A stretch of DNA of 64,000 nt from positions 16,435 through 80,434 of IMG/VR virus record IMGVR_UViG_3300044634_000910; one strand, given 5' to 3'. A program made the translations under genes and the position numbers. How positions within the stretch are numbered: position 1 is the first letter of the stretch; every line of letters begins with the position of its first letter. Below are positions 30,105 through 39,200 of the stretch, in pieces. The notes under the pieces are model-generated. The model made no database searches. It was not told the origin of the DNA and saw nothing but the letters and a program-made list of their open reading frames with translations. Source of the stretch: a virus.

Positions 30105-31049
30105 TTAGTTTAGCATAGACTGTATTGATTTGTCAAACTGGAAGTCCAGTTCTTTAATTGACTTATCGTCCATGTCGCCTATATCTTTATATTCTTTATT
30201 TAGTTGTATTACGGATACACGAGAACCAAGTTTTTCAACTATCTTGGTTTTCATATTTCCACCTGCTTCATCATTATCCGCAATAACAATTATATCATTG
30301 AAGTACTTTTGAAGCAACTCTATCTGTATATTAGAAACATTTGATCCAAGTGTAGCGACAGCAGGAAGTCCTACCTGATCAAGCCTGATGGCATCAAATG
30401 ATGACTCAACAACGTAAACTGTTCCAGAACTTTTTACCCTATGCAAATTAAATAATGTCTTAGACTTTGGAAGTCCTGGAGTATTTTTAAACTCCTTACC
30501 TTCAATCGATCTGCCAACAAACCCAATTGGTAAGCCATCTGGACTGTGAACTGGAACAGTAACCATATCTTGTTTATCTGAATACCCTAAAGAAAATTTA
30601 GAAGCAGAATCTTTTGTTATTTTCCTATAAGTAAAATAATCTTTTGCTCTATCAGATGATAAAAGGTTATTATGTAGACGCTTAAGAACTAACTCGTCAA
30701 ACATTGTAAACTCTGGCTTTTTATATAGTGCCCTGTCAATGTCTGTTTCAATACTTGTATCTGTCTCTTTGCTCTTTATAAATCTTGCAGCCTCAAAGTA
30801 TGTCCTGTTTGACATGTGCATAACAAATTCGATAAATCCAGTTACGTGGTGGCATGCAAAGCAAAAGAAGGTTCCGTTGTTTTTATCTATTTCTCCCGCT
30901 GGGGTCCTGTTGTTGTTGTGATATGGACAAAAAATAATATAGTCTGAGTCAACCTCAGACTCAATCGTTACACCTGTTCCTGTGAGAACTCTTTTGATTT
31001 GTTCTTTTGTGTATAGATTGCTGTGCTTCCGTCTATTCCTGCTATCCAT
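30105..31049 (-). CDS. dnaG-like: DnaG-type primase
   Basis: 314 aa. CHC2 zinc ribbon (FCPYHNNNRTPAGEI, GTFFCFACHHVTG, residues about 42-72). TOPRIM domain with VYVVESSFDAIRL (Glu) and DIIVIADNDEAGG (Asp-x-Asp). It lacks the C-terminal helicase-binding domain of full DnaG, so it is a short phage form. Makes RNA primers for the adjacent DnaB-like helicase and polymerase. The start overlaps the upstream 117-aa gene by 82 nt; a later start would remove part of the N-terminal helix. Confidence 0.9.
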   Translation of the reverse strand: MDSRNRRKHSNLYTKEQIKRVLTGTGVTIESEVDSDYIIFCPYHNNNRTPAGEIDKNNGTFFCFACHHVTGFIEFVMHMSNRTYFEAARFIKSKETDTSIETDIDRALYKKPEFTMFDELVLKRLHNNLLSSDRAKDYFTYRKITKDSASKFSLGYSDKQDMVTVPVHSPDGLPIGFVGRSIEGKEFKNTPGLPKSKTLFNLHRVKSSGTVYVVESSFDAIRLDQVGLPAVATLGSNVSNIQIELLQKYFNDIIVIADNDEAGGNMKTKIVEKLGSRVSVIQLNKEYKDIGDMDDKSIKELDFQFDKSIQSMLN

Positions 31050-31321
31050 TCGCTTTGTTTTCTCCCCGTATATGTTCCGTGTACTGTTAACTGAAATTCA
31101 AAATATTTTTTATTGTGGTTATAGTCTAATGTAAAGTCTGGTAATATATCGATTCTTGGAACATACCCCGAAAGTCGCATCTCTGACTCAAGGAGTCTAA
31201 CATACTCTTCCTTAAGTCTGCCAAGTGCTGACTCATCATGTATAACCCCATCAAGGTAAAACTTTTTGATAGGCTTATGATGATAGAAGGTAGGCGGAAT
31301 ATTTTCCTTACTTTTCGACAT
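30968..31321 (-). CDS. 117-aa replication-module protein
   Basis: MSKSKENIPPTFYHHKPIKK..., a basic alpha/beta protein with GRLKEEYVRLLESEMRLSGY and DYNHNKKYFEFQLTVHGTY. Not recognised. Position between helicase and primase suggests a replication role. A TATAAT lies 5 nt before its ATG. Confidence 0.55.
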   Translation of the reverse strand: MSKSKENIPPTFYHHKPIKKFYLDGVIHDESALGRLKEEYVRLLESEMRLSGYVPRIDILPDFTLDYNHNKKYFEFQLTVHGTYTGRKQSEWIAGIDGSTAIYTQKNKSKEFSQEQV

Positions 31322-31326
31322 ACCAT

Positions 31327-31332
31327 ATTATA
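31327..31332 (-). promoter_or_regulatory. -10 element (TATAAT), near-leaderless
   Basis: Minus-strand TAGTTATAAT, 5 nt before the ATG at 31321. The TG extension is absent. Confidence 0.4.
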
Positions 31333-31333
31333 A

Positions 31334-32554
31334 CTACTTATCTTCATAATCTTTGTACCTGTAGTATCCCTTGTCAAAATCAACCTGGACTAAAAAATCT
31401 CCCATGAATCCATTACGATTCTTTCTAAAAGCACACTCAATAATGTCGCTATTGGATGCACGGCCCAAGGCAATAACCCAGTCTGCATCGTAGGCAATCT
31501 GTCTCGACCATGCTGTCTGTCCAAGAGTTGGCACACCGCTAAGATCATTGACATCGTCTGGTGTAGCAGATGAGATAGCAATGATAGGAACTTCTTCACC
31601 AATAGCCATCAGTTTAAGTTCTCGTGAAAGGTTCTTCATTCGTACAGTTTCATTATCTGACTTCTGGTTTGGAGCCATCAACTGAAGGTAGTCAACGATT
31701 ACAAAGTCTGGCTTGTACTGGTCAATCTTTCCACGAAGAACTGATGGGTTGATTTCTCCACCTTGGTCATTTGAAATAATATGAAACTCTGGCTTACCCT
31801 TTAAGTGTCTTTCGTGCCAAGCCTTAAGAGTGTCTAACTCAACATCTCCGTTAGATAGTTTTCTATGTGACCAAAGTCCTTCTCCCATAATTGTAAAGAC
31901 ACGGTTACGAACTTCTGTCTCAGACATCTCAAGAGAGATTACAAGTGGTGTCTTACCCTGCTTCCAGGCCTGTACAGCAAAGTAAAGAGCCATCCAGGAC
32001 TTTCCTATACCTGGGTATGCTAAGAAGACTCCTAACTGCCCTGGCATAATTCCAGAAGGAAGATAGTTGTCGAATCCTGGAAGATTTGTTTTAATTCCAA
32101 CATGACCTGCTGCCTGTTGAATCTTTAGGTTTTCAAAGTATGCAATTGCAGACTCTAAGTCTGTTACATCAATGTCACGAATTGCTGAAGTATTTTTCTT
32201 TAACTCTGATGTCTGTGTAATTAAATCATTTAGTGCAACATTGCCTTGGTTATTCTGAACATTAGTTGCAGCAGACCTTAATATATCTTTTAGGCTGTCA
32301 TTTAAGTATTCGCCCTGCAACTCTTCTAAATGGTGCTTAGTTGCACCAACATTGTCTATTGGTGAGAAGTCTCTAAACTTTTCTGTTACAAGTTCTGCAG
32401 GAGGAAGAGACTTGTTATTCTCAAAGTATAGCCTGATAAAGTTCCAGATATCTCCATGAGTTCTGAGCAAGTTGTCTACGTTTGCCTGTAAAAGAACGTG
32501 AATCTGCTTGTCTTGAAGAACTGCAGTAATTAGTTTGGACTCTGTATTATTCAC
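31334..32554 (-). CDS. dnaB-like: DnaB-like replicative helicase
   Basis: 406 aa. N-terminal helical domain (ITAVLQDKQIHVLLQANVDN) and RecA-fold motor with Walker A AYPGIGKSW, then PLVISLEMSETEVRNRV, Walker B DFVIVDYLQLMAPN, ISSATPDDVNDLSG and QIAYDADWVI. Member of the SF4 5'-3' helicases. Works with the primase 300 bp downstream. Overlaps its possible loader upstream by 8 nt. Confidence 0.93.
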   Translation of the reverse strand: MNNTESKLITAVLQDKQIHVLLQANVDNLLRTHGDIWNFIRLYFENNKSLPPAELVTEKFRDFSPIDNVGATKHHLEELQGEYLNDSLKDILRSAATNVQNNQGNVALNDLITQTSELKKNTSAIRDIDVTDLESAIAYFENLKIQQAAGHVGIKTNLPGFDNYLPSGIMPGQLGVFLAYPGIGKSWMALYFAVQAWKQGKTPLVISLEMSETEVRNRVFTIMGEGLWSHRKLSNGDVELDTLKAWHERHLKGKPEFHIISNDQGGEINPSVLRGKIDQYKPDFVIVDYLQLMAPNQKSDNETVRMKNLSRELKLMAIGEEVPIIAISSATPDDVNDLSGVPTLGQTAWSRQIAYDADWVIALGRASNSDIIECAFRKNRNGFMGDFLVQVDFDKGYYRYKDYEDK

Positions 32555-32855
32555 TTAGCCACTCCTTTGCCATTCTTCTACGCTCTGCTCTCTCTTCATC
32601 GTCTCTTTTTTTATCTTTTTGTGCCTGTAAAATTTTTTCTGCGTTATAAGCAAAGTAGTTCCACGACGGATTCTCTGCAACTGAAAAGTAATACTCAAGT
32701 ATATCGTAACACCCAGAAAGTCCGTATGACTCTACAAGGCCATCAGAGGCCCACTGCTCTACGTTTAGATTAAGTGATGGCTTTGACTCGTACCTTGCGG
32801 TATGATACTTGCTGTATCTTGAAAGCAAAGCCATACGGTCTTTGCGTTCAGCCAT
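32547..32855 (-). CDS. Possible helicase-loader-like protein
   Basis: 102 aa, charged and helical (MAERKDRMALLSRYSKYHTA, GLVESYGLSGCYDILEYYFS, NPSWNYFAYNAEKILQ). It immediately precedes and overlaps the DnaB-like helicase, a place often taken by helicase loaders or DnaC/DciA-like partners. No sequence signature proves this. Confidence 0.45.
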   Translation of the reverse strand: MAERKDRMALLSRYSKYHTARYESKPSLNLNVEQWASDGLVESYGLSGCYDILEYYFSVAENPSWNYFAYNAEKILQAQKDKKRDDEERAERRRMAKEWLSE

Positions 32856-33082
32856 TACTCGTTTATTTCAGACTTTGCTTCGTTAATCTTTTCAGTTAAC
32901 TTATCTTCTACAAACTTATACACACGCTCAAATGCCTGGTTAACATTTTCTTCACTTTTACGTGAATCTACAACGCCAAGATCAAGTCTTAGTGATTGAA
33001 AATTTCCTAGATTTAATGTGTATCCAAGCGTTACAGATACCTTTGTTGGTTCATTCGTTACTACATAATTGCTGTCTGACAT
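32855..33082 (-). CDS. 75-aa hypothetical protein
   Basis: From MSDSNYVVTNEPTKVSVTLG; GAAGGG lies 6 nt before this ATG, and the choice clears the overlap with the upstream gene. Two beta strands (KVSVTLGYTLNLGNFQSLRL) and a helical tail. Upstream ATGs at 33133 and 33163 remain possible. Not recognised, but this 'VTLGYTLNLGNFQSLR' form recurs in actinophages next to replication genes. Confidence 0.5.
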   Translation of the reverse strand: MSDSNYVVTNEPTKVSVTLGYTLNLGNFQSLRLDLGVVDSRKSEENVNQAFERVYKFVEDKLTEKINEAKSEINE

Positions 33083-33095
33083 TTCATACCCTTCG

Positions 33096-33638
33096 TTAAA
33101 TAGATTCAGACCAGATAGGAATGAATCGTCCATCTTCAGTTCTCGTATATGTAAGTATACCATCGCCCATTCTTCGTGTCAACTCTTGTTTGCTTGGGGT
33201 GATATCGTTTGTTATTAAATTATCTTTTCTTGGTCTACCAATATGGTATGTAGCAAGTATATCACGAATCTCTCTTACCTGTGATTCTGAGTAATATGAT
33301 CTTACTTGAAATCCTCTTGCGCCTCCCTTTTGAGATCCCGTTGGAAATGGAATGATTCCTCGTCTCATTAATGATGGCATGTATTTTTTATGACGATTAA
33401 CTAAATCAGCAGTCTCTCTAACAGTGTATGCTCGTTCACGCTTCTTTTTAAAATCAGAAATTAAACAACTTTCAATTTGATCTTTTGTTATATTGTAAAC
33501 AGACATAATACCATTAGACTTATTGAGATGATGGACTCTTACTAAGTCTCCGTTTAAGAACCAAACTTTTTTATTCCCTGGAATTACAGGGAGGACATTG
33601 TAGCCTTCGCTCTCGATACTTCCCTTTTTAATAGCCAT
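33096..33638 (-). CDS. MerR-like helix-turn-helix DNA-binding protein
   Basis: 180 aa. Residues 70-128 have a winged MerR-type reading head: AYTVRETADLVNRHKKYMPS, then RGIIPFPTG and FQVRSYYSESQVREIRDIL. The N-terminal part is a beta-rich domain (GNKKVWFLNGDLVRVHHLNK). First gene of the replication block, so it may bind the origin or control the switch. This is inference. Confidence 0.65.
   Translation of the reverse strand: MAIKKGSIESEGYNVLPVIPGNKKVWFLNGDLVRVHHLNKSNGIMSVYNITKDQIESCLISDFKKKRERAYTVRETADLVNRHKKYMPSLMRRGIIPFPTGSQKGGARGFQVRSYYSESQVREIRDILATYHIGRPRKDNLITNDITPSKQELTRRMGDGILTYTRTEDGRFIPIWSESI
33154..33162 (-). promoter_or_regulatory. Extended -10 promoter inside the MerR-like gene
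   Basis: Minus-strand TGGTATACT lying in the last 25 codons of the 33096-33638 gene. It would drive the 32855-33082 gene and the replication block behind it. Confidence 0.5.
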
Positions 33639-33775
33639 AAACCCTCCGCAGAACTTGTTGGTGGATTAAAAAAATTTCTGTTGCCACAAGACATACAATA
33701 TGTTTCAAGGTGGCCGATTGTGCTGTACTGTCTATCAAGAAACATTCTTCCTTTGCACTTTGTACATTTCAGCAT
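33584..33775 (-). CDS. Zinc-ribbon protein, 63 aa
   Basis: MLKCTKCKGRMFLDRQ...YCMSCGNRNFF: two C-x2-C knuckles 22 residues apart, the usual zinc-ribbon layout. The basic C-terminal helix overlaps the MerR-like gene start by 55 nt. May assist DNA binding. Confidence 0.65.
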   Translation of the reverse strand: MLKCTKCKGRMFLDRQYSTIGHLETYCMSCGNRNFFNPPTSSAEGLWLLKREVSRAKATMSSL

Positions 33776-34218
33776 TAGTTTGGTACGCCAATGATAATAA
33801 GGTTTACATCTACAGAAACATCTCCAGAAGTGTTAAATCTAACTACTCCTTCAAGGCCTGAAGTTGTGACGCTCTTAAGGACAACTGTTACATTTTTGCC
33901 AGCAACAGTATTGCCAGTATTGATTGGTGTGGCTGTTGCAATTGGGGAGTACTTAAACTCTCCTGGAAAAGAATATGTAAAAGATTTTTCTTCACCTGCG
34001 GTTATGGTACCGCTATTAACAACACGAACATATCCACCAATTACTCTTGCCTCTGTTGCTTTAATGTTTTGCTTACCAGCGTTAGGTGTATCAATTGAGG
34101 TGTACTTGTATGTTGATGGTGATATTGCTGTTGACAGTTCATTGACTGCCTGGGCCAACTGAGAGATGTATGTAACATCTAAAGGTTGTCCTCTTTCTGG
34201 TAAAGGTATTTTTGCCAT
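33775..34218 (-). CDS. Virion surface or tail-fibre-associated protein
   Basis: 147 aa. N-terminal helix (YISQLAQAVNELSTAIS), which could pack in a trimer, then a beta-sandwich (GYVRVVNSGTITAGEEKSFT; VVLKSVTTSGLEGVVRFN). Resembles small fibre-tip or decoration domains. Last gene of the tail block; promoter 9 nt before its ATG. Confidence 0.55.
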   Translation of the reverse strand: MAKIPLPERGQPLDVTYISQLAQAVNELSTAISPSTYKYTSIDTPNAGKQNIKATEARVIGGYVRVVNSGTITAGEEKSFTYSFPGEFKYSPIATATPINTGNTVAGKNVTVVLKSVTTSGLEGVVRFNTSGDVSVDVNLIIIGVPN

Positions 34219-34227
34219 GGTTATATA

Positions 34228-34236
34228 ATTATACCA
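34228..34236 (-). promoter_or_regulatory. Extended -10 promoter, near-leaderless
   Basis: Minus-strand TGGTATAAT, 9 nt from the ATG at 34218, in the gap between two virion genes. Confidence 0.6.
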
Positions 34237-34668
34237 CTAAACCGCTATTGGCGATGAGGTAAATAATGCAGCCCCAGAAAAATATTGCTTAGGATATGTT
34301 GGAAGTTGTACAGCAACACGCAGAGTTGAGACTGAATCTGCAATCAGTGTTGAAAACTGGGTTGACGATGAACTTGATATATATACCCAGTCAGCACTAT
34401 CTAATTTAAAATAGATATCATATTGCTTAATTGCCGATACAGTAGGCTGCTTCCAAACCATATTTACTACATTTGCAGTTACTGTTACAGAGCATTCTAA
34501 TTGCTCTGGAGATGGATTTGATACAGAATAATACGGTGACCAATGAGAAGATCTGTTCTTGTCTTCTGAGACTACTCTATATCTTACAGAGTGCTTTTGT
34601 GTGGTTCCATTAAATGCTGGAAGATCTTCTTTTTTGATAACTACCTTTTTTATTTGTGAGTCTGACAC
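34237..34668 (-). CDS. Fibronectin-III-like virion protein
   Basis: 143 aa. One FN3-type beta-sandwich: SVTVTANVVNMVWKQPTVSA, IKQYDIYFKLDSADWVYISS, STLIADSVSTLRVAVQ. Such modules are common in tail fibres and bind carbohydrates weakly. One-base overlap with the upstream tail protein. Confidence 0.6.
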   Translation of the reverse strand: MSDSQIKKVVIKKEDLPAFNGTTQKHSVRYRVVSEDKNRSSHWSPYYSVSNPSPEQLECSVTVTANVVNMVWKQPTVSAIKQYDIYFKLDSADWVYISSSSSTQFSTLIADSVSTLRVAVQLPTYPKQYFSGAALFTSSPIAV

Positions 34669-35786
34669 TATAGAACATCCATCCCAAACCTAAACTCAAT
34701 ATGATTAGTTGTATTAGCAGTCTTAGTAATCGTCTCTGCATTTTTATTTTTAATGACTGAGTATCCTGTTAGACCATAGACTGGGTTTGAAGATGTAGTA
34801 TTTTCTAATCGCAATGCATCTAAGCATACATAGTAATCATCTGATACTGCGCCATTTTTAATTACTGCAACATAAAACTTTACAACATCAACTACGCTCC
34901 AAGTAAAACCGTTGCTCTTGTACAAATCTTGGAATGATTTCTGTGAAACAAAATATCTATTAGTTGCAAAATCTACACCAGGATCAGACTCTTTAACTAC
35001 TGTCTCAAACCTTGCCCACTCTCCAGTTCCATGAACATCAGACTCTGCAAACTCTATCATTATTCTAACCTCATCTGGCTGAACATTTGATTCTCCGTCT
35101 TTATTGACTACAGAAAATGCAAGTCTAAGATCGTCTGTTGGTGCATTCTTATTAAAGTCAAGTGCTGCGCCAGTAAGGTGTATATGCTTTGAGGCAGGTG
35201 GAACAACCAAATGGCCACCAGATACAGAAAGGTTTGTCATGTCTCCTCTTATAACCATAATGTTATTTAAGAATCTGCATCTTTCATACCTGTTCACACG
35301 TTCCTGGTTTGTAAAAATCTTGTTGTCTGCATTTGTTTGAAACACTTGGTCCGTAATATTTATAATGTTGTCATCTGAATCTAATGGTGTGTAGTATACA
35401 GGAATCGCTGTTGCTGTTGTCGTTCCATGGTATTCCCAGTTTTCATTTGAAGTAAATGAATAAATGTTCTTGCTATCATATGCTCCTGCTGTTGGATTTG
35501 ATCCAGCAGACCAAACACCAACCTCTGTAATCTCATATCTTTCTGCTGTAGGAAGTTCTGCAGTAAAGACTATCTTTGATTGTCCGCCCTCTGTAACATA
35601 GCCACGAGATGTAATTGGCACACGAAACATCTCAAAATCTAATGCCTGTTTACCTGAGTAGTCTCCAAGAGTTGCGTCTGTATTTAGTGGCTTTGCTCCA
35701 CAGCCTATGGCAATATATGAAGCATATGCAGGTGCTTGACCTACAAGATACTTTGCCAGAATATTCTTGCCTGTATTAGTTATCAT
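34668..35786 (-). CDS. Tail-fibre/baseplate-like protein
   Basis: 372 aa. The N-terminus (TNTGKNILAKYLVGQAPAYA..IAIGCGAKP) resembles the base of phage tail-collar and fibre proteins, followed by FTAELPTAERYEITEVGVWS. Later parts are beta-rich (HLVVPPASKHIHLTGAALDF). Located between the large tail protein and fibre-like genes. Likely a side-fibre component. Confidence 0.6.
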   Translation of the reverse strand: MITNTGKNILAKYLVGQAPAYASYIAIGCGAKPLNTDATLGDYSGKQALDFEMFRVPITSRGYVTEGGQSKIVFTAELPTAERYEITEVGVWSAGSNPTAGAYDSKNIYSFTSNENWEYHGTTTATAIPVYYTPLDSDDNIINITDQVFQTNADNKIFTNQERVNRYERCRFLNNIMVIRGDMTNLSVSGGHLVVPPASKHIHLTGAALDFNKNAPTDDLRLAFSVVNKDGESNVQPDEVRIMIEFAESDVHGTGEWARFETVVKESDPGVDFATNRYFVSQKSFQDLYKSNGFTWSVVDVVKFYVAVIKNGAVSDDYYVCLDALRLENTTSSNPVYGLTGYSVIKNKNAETITKTANTTNHIEFRFGMDVL

Positions 35787-35789
35787 TTT

Positions 35790-36284
35790 TTATACCGCCC
35801 CATATATTGTACCATTAAGTATCTCACCGTTGTTTACTATTTGAACCTCTATTTGCTCATCTGAATCAAGGTTAGTTACATTGATTACCAAATCACCTGT
35901 TGTTTGATCTATATAGACTATCTGTCCAGCAGGACCTGAGCCTACTGATGGGATTTTGTTCTCAAGCCTGATTGGAAAGTTCTTAAAATAAGTATCTGCT
36001 GTGTTCTCAAGTTTAATTATATTGTTAGGATTGTATTCTAAGTAAAGGCTTTGCAGGTTTTTAATTGGGCTATACAAAACATCTTGTCCATTAATAATAT
36101 CGTTTCTTGATATATTGATTAATTCTTGGCCTCCTATATTTTCAAATATAAGATCTGCCATAATATCAATTTCAAGTGGTGGATTGCTAAGAGCAATTAA
36201 AGAAGGAGTTGCAACCTTAACCGCTGGATTAACTGCTGGCTTTGCTTGGGATGCTGGTTGATTTGCTACTGAATCAGTTGTCAT
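35790..36284 (-). CDS. Virion protein with Ala/Pro-rich N-terminus
   Basis: 164 aa. Flexible start (ANQPASQAKPAVNPAVKVAT) followed by two beta-rich segments (DLIFENIGGQELINISRNDI; GQIVYIDQTTGDLVINVTN). ATGA overlap with the large distal-tail gene. The flexible head may tether it. Not recognised. Confidence 0.5.
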   Translation of the reverse strand: MTTDSVANQPASQAKPAVNPAVKVATPSLIALSNPPLEIDIMADLIFENIGGQELINISRNDIINGQDVLYSPIKNLQSLYLEYNPNNIIKLENTADTYFKNFPIRLENKIPSVGSGPAGQIVYIDQTTGDLVINVTNLDSDEQIEVQIVNNGEILNGTIYGAV

Positions 36285-39200
36285 TGCACTACCTCACTTA
36301 AAAATATTGTCATTTCTGGACCGTATTTTTCTTTAGAATATTCTATATTATATACCACAAACCTTGAGTCCTTAGATCCGACCTTATCTATTTGATTTTC
36401 AGTGTAGTCAACAGATACAATATCTCCAAGTTGAATCATTGGGTTTGCAAAAACCTTAACACCTATAGACTTTCTTGGCTTCATTATTTTTTTAATTACC
36501 CAAGCCAAAAGGTTTTCTGCGTCATCATGTGACTGAATATATGGAGCCTCTAATGAAAAATCTTTTTTGCCATAAGTCATGCGACTTAACTTTATGTCCT
36601 CATAATCTTTTGCAATTTTATTAGGATATGATACCAACGAATTAGCAACAAACTGTGGGTCTGCTAAATTACTATTCTTTGAAAAGTATTCATCCACAGT
36701 AAGATCGTTGCTTGATTGCTGAGTAAATGTAATGCCTTGAATTCTTAGATAGTTTCCGCTTGTCTCGTCAAGGCTGAGTGCTGTGTCTGTAGAATTAAAT
36801 ATTAAAAATTCTGCTCCATATGCCCCTGCTCTAAATCCTGAAACAGCATAACCCTTTAATCTATTAAATGTTGGAGATAACTTTGCATACAAAGCAGGAT
36901 ATGCCTTGTCATATTTAAAATTAAATGATGCTGCTTCTCTCATTATTGTTCCGAACTCTTCAAAGTACATGCTAAACTTTGGGGGCTCAGCAGAACTAAT
37001 CCCAGTAAGATAGGTTGATTGAACTGCACCTGACATGGCGTATTTCATAAATGAATCGTTTGCATTTATTTCAGAGTCTCCGAATGCTGAACTAATTGGA
37101 GCATCAATTTGAAACGCTGTATTTTGTGAATAGTTGTTTGCCAATGCATAGATATTTTCAAACATAACTCTTGAAGATCCACGAACAAACAATGACATGT
37201 TATTGTATATTGGAAGCGGGTCAGTGTCATCTATTGTAGCAATTAGGTTATTGTTTAGGTATAGAAAAAACCTTCTGCGTGAGCCTATGTCTTGATACTC
37301 AACTGCTAAGTCATATACTGTTGGTTTTTCTTCTGCAGCCATTCTGTACTGTCCCGTAAATTTTCCATCGTCTACAATTATGTTTGTAAGTCCTTCATAC
37401 AGTTTTACTGGCACTGCAGATGTGGTTTCTGTTCCAGCAGTAGCAGCCTTTAGTTTATAAAATATAACATTGTGAACATTGTCTTTCTCAGAGTTATTAA
37501 GTTTGTTTGCTCCTAACGCAATGATTTCAAAATAATACCCGTTGTTTGTTTCTGGGTTTATCATCACACCAAGACCGCCTGACCCACCGACAATACTTAT
37601 GTTCTTGTCTGGAGTAGTTCCTGGAACAGTGTAGTAAGTAGATCCCCCTACTGGTGTCTGGCCACGATTAATATCATTTTCAATTTTACCAATAATTCTC
37701 ATTCTAGTTCCAAAGTGCTTATACTTGTTTGTTAATGGCTTGTACACATATGATATAAAATCAATTGGTGACTCTGTTGTTGTAAACCCTGGACCATTCA
37801 TAACCAAAGCAGAGGACTGGACTGTTCCAGTTTGTGTTGAAAGCATTGCATTAATGCTTGTCTCTGCAATATACTTTGATGAAAGAAAGTTTTTAATAAT
37901 GCCATTTCTTGTTGTTTTCTGTGCAAGGGTGTTGCTTAGTCCTGCTGCAAAAACTCTTGTATCTGGCAATGTTTGATCTGATTTAAATAAATACTTTGAG
38001 TCCATTGTACATCCACGAACATTTGCGTTGTCTGACCAGTATGGATTTAAGCCAGCAGTATGTAGTGTTACTGGCGTTCCAAACTGTCCTCTTCCGTGCT
38101 TTGCAACAGGGCCATTCTTTAACTTTACAATTCCAGAAATTTCTTCGTAGTTTGGTTCAGAATATATTCTTACTAAGCCAGTTGGATAAATCTTTCCGTT
38201 AAAAGGAAGGGATGAAAAGTACTTCTCATACTCTTGCACATTGTTAATCCAAACATCTCCAGTACCAGAAATATTATATTGAACAGCATCATACTTTATA
38301 ATCTCTCCGTTAGAATAAAAATATCCATTGTATCTTGTTATCCAGTAAACTCCTTCTCCTAAATCCATAACATTATTAACAACTACGTTATTAGAAACAT
38401 TTGGAACTGTGGCAGAAAGATTAGAGTTTAATGGTATTGCGCTTAACATGTACGTAGACTGGTTTCCAATCTCTCCATTAGCAGACTTAGTATTTTCTGT
38501 ACCTGCAACTTCCCACAAAAGTACTGGCTTATATATCCAGGTCTTTTCGGCATCTACAAGGCTTGCCTGCTTTATGCTTCCAATAGATCTTTGAATATGT
38601 CTTGTTGTATAAACAATCTTTCCATCATTGTAAACATCGTTGTCTTCAGATGTTACCTCTACAATGTTTGCAAGTTTTGTTTTTGTTCTTTCGTTTTTAA
38701 CCACTCCAGAATCTTGTGAGTCAGAGGACCCGTACAGAACTATGTCTGTTGGTCTTTGCGCTAATGATGGCATTATATAGTTTTTACTCATCATTACAAA
38801 GTTATTGTATTCGTCAAAGAACATGGCTGTCTGTGTTGAGATTGCTATATCTTCTAATATCTCAGCAACAGTTTTTTCTGGTGGTATAAAGAAATATGGA
38901 ATTATGGCTTCTGATTCTCCGTCTACTCTTTTAAATACATAGTTTGAAAAACCTATTGAGTCTAAAAGAAGTGAAACTGCTGCGCTCACTGATGTATTTG
39001 TTGAAAGAATTTCTGGGGCAGTTTGAGATTCAAAGTAGAAGTATAAATCTCTTAGGTCAATAGATACCTGCTTTGAATCATTTGATGTTTTTGGAAATCC
39101 ATCTGAGTACATAGTTTTAATTGGAACGTAGTAGTCCACACCTTCTACATCCATAATTATCTCGTAAAGTTTTACTTGTATGTTTTTTGACACATACTTT

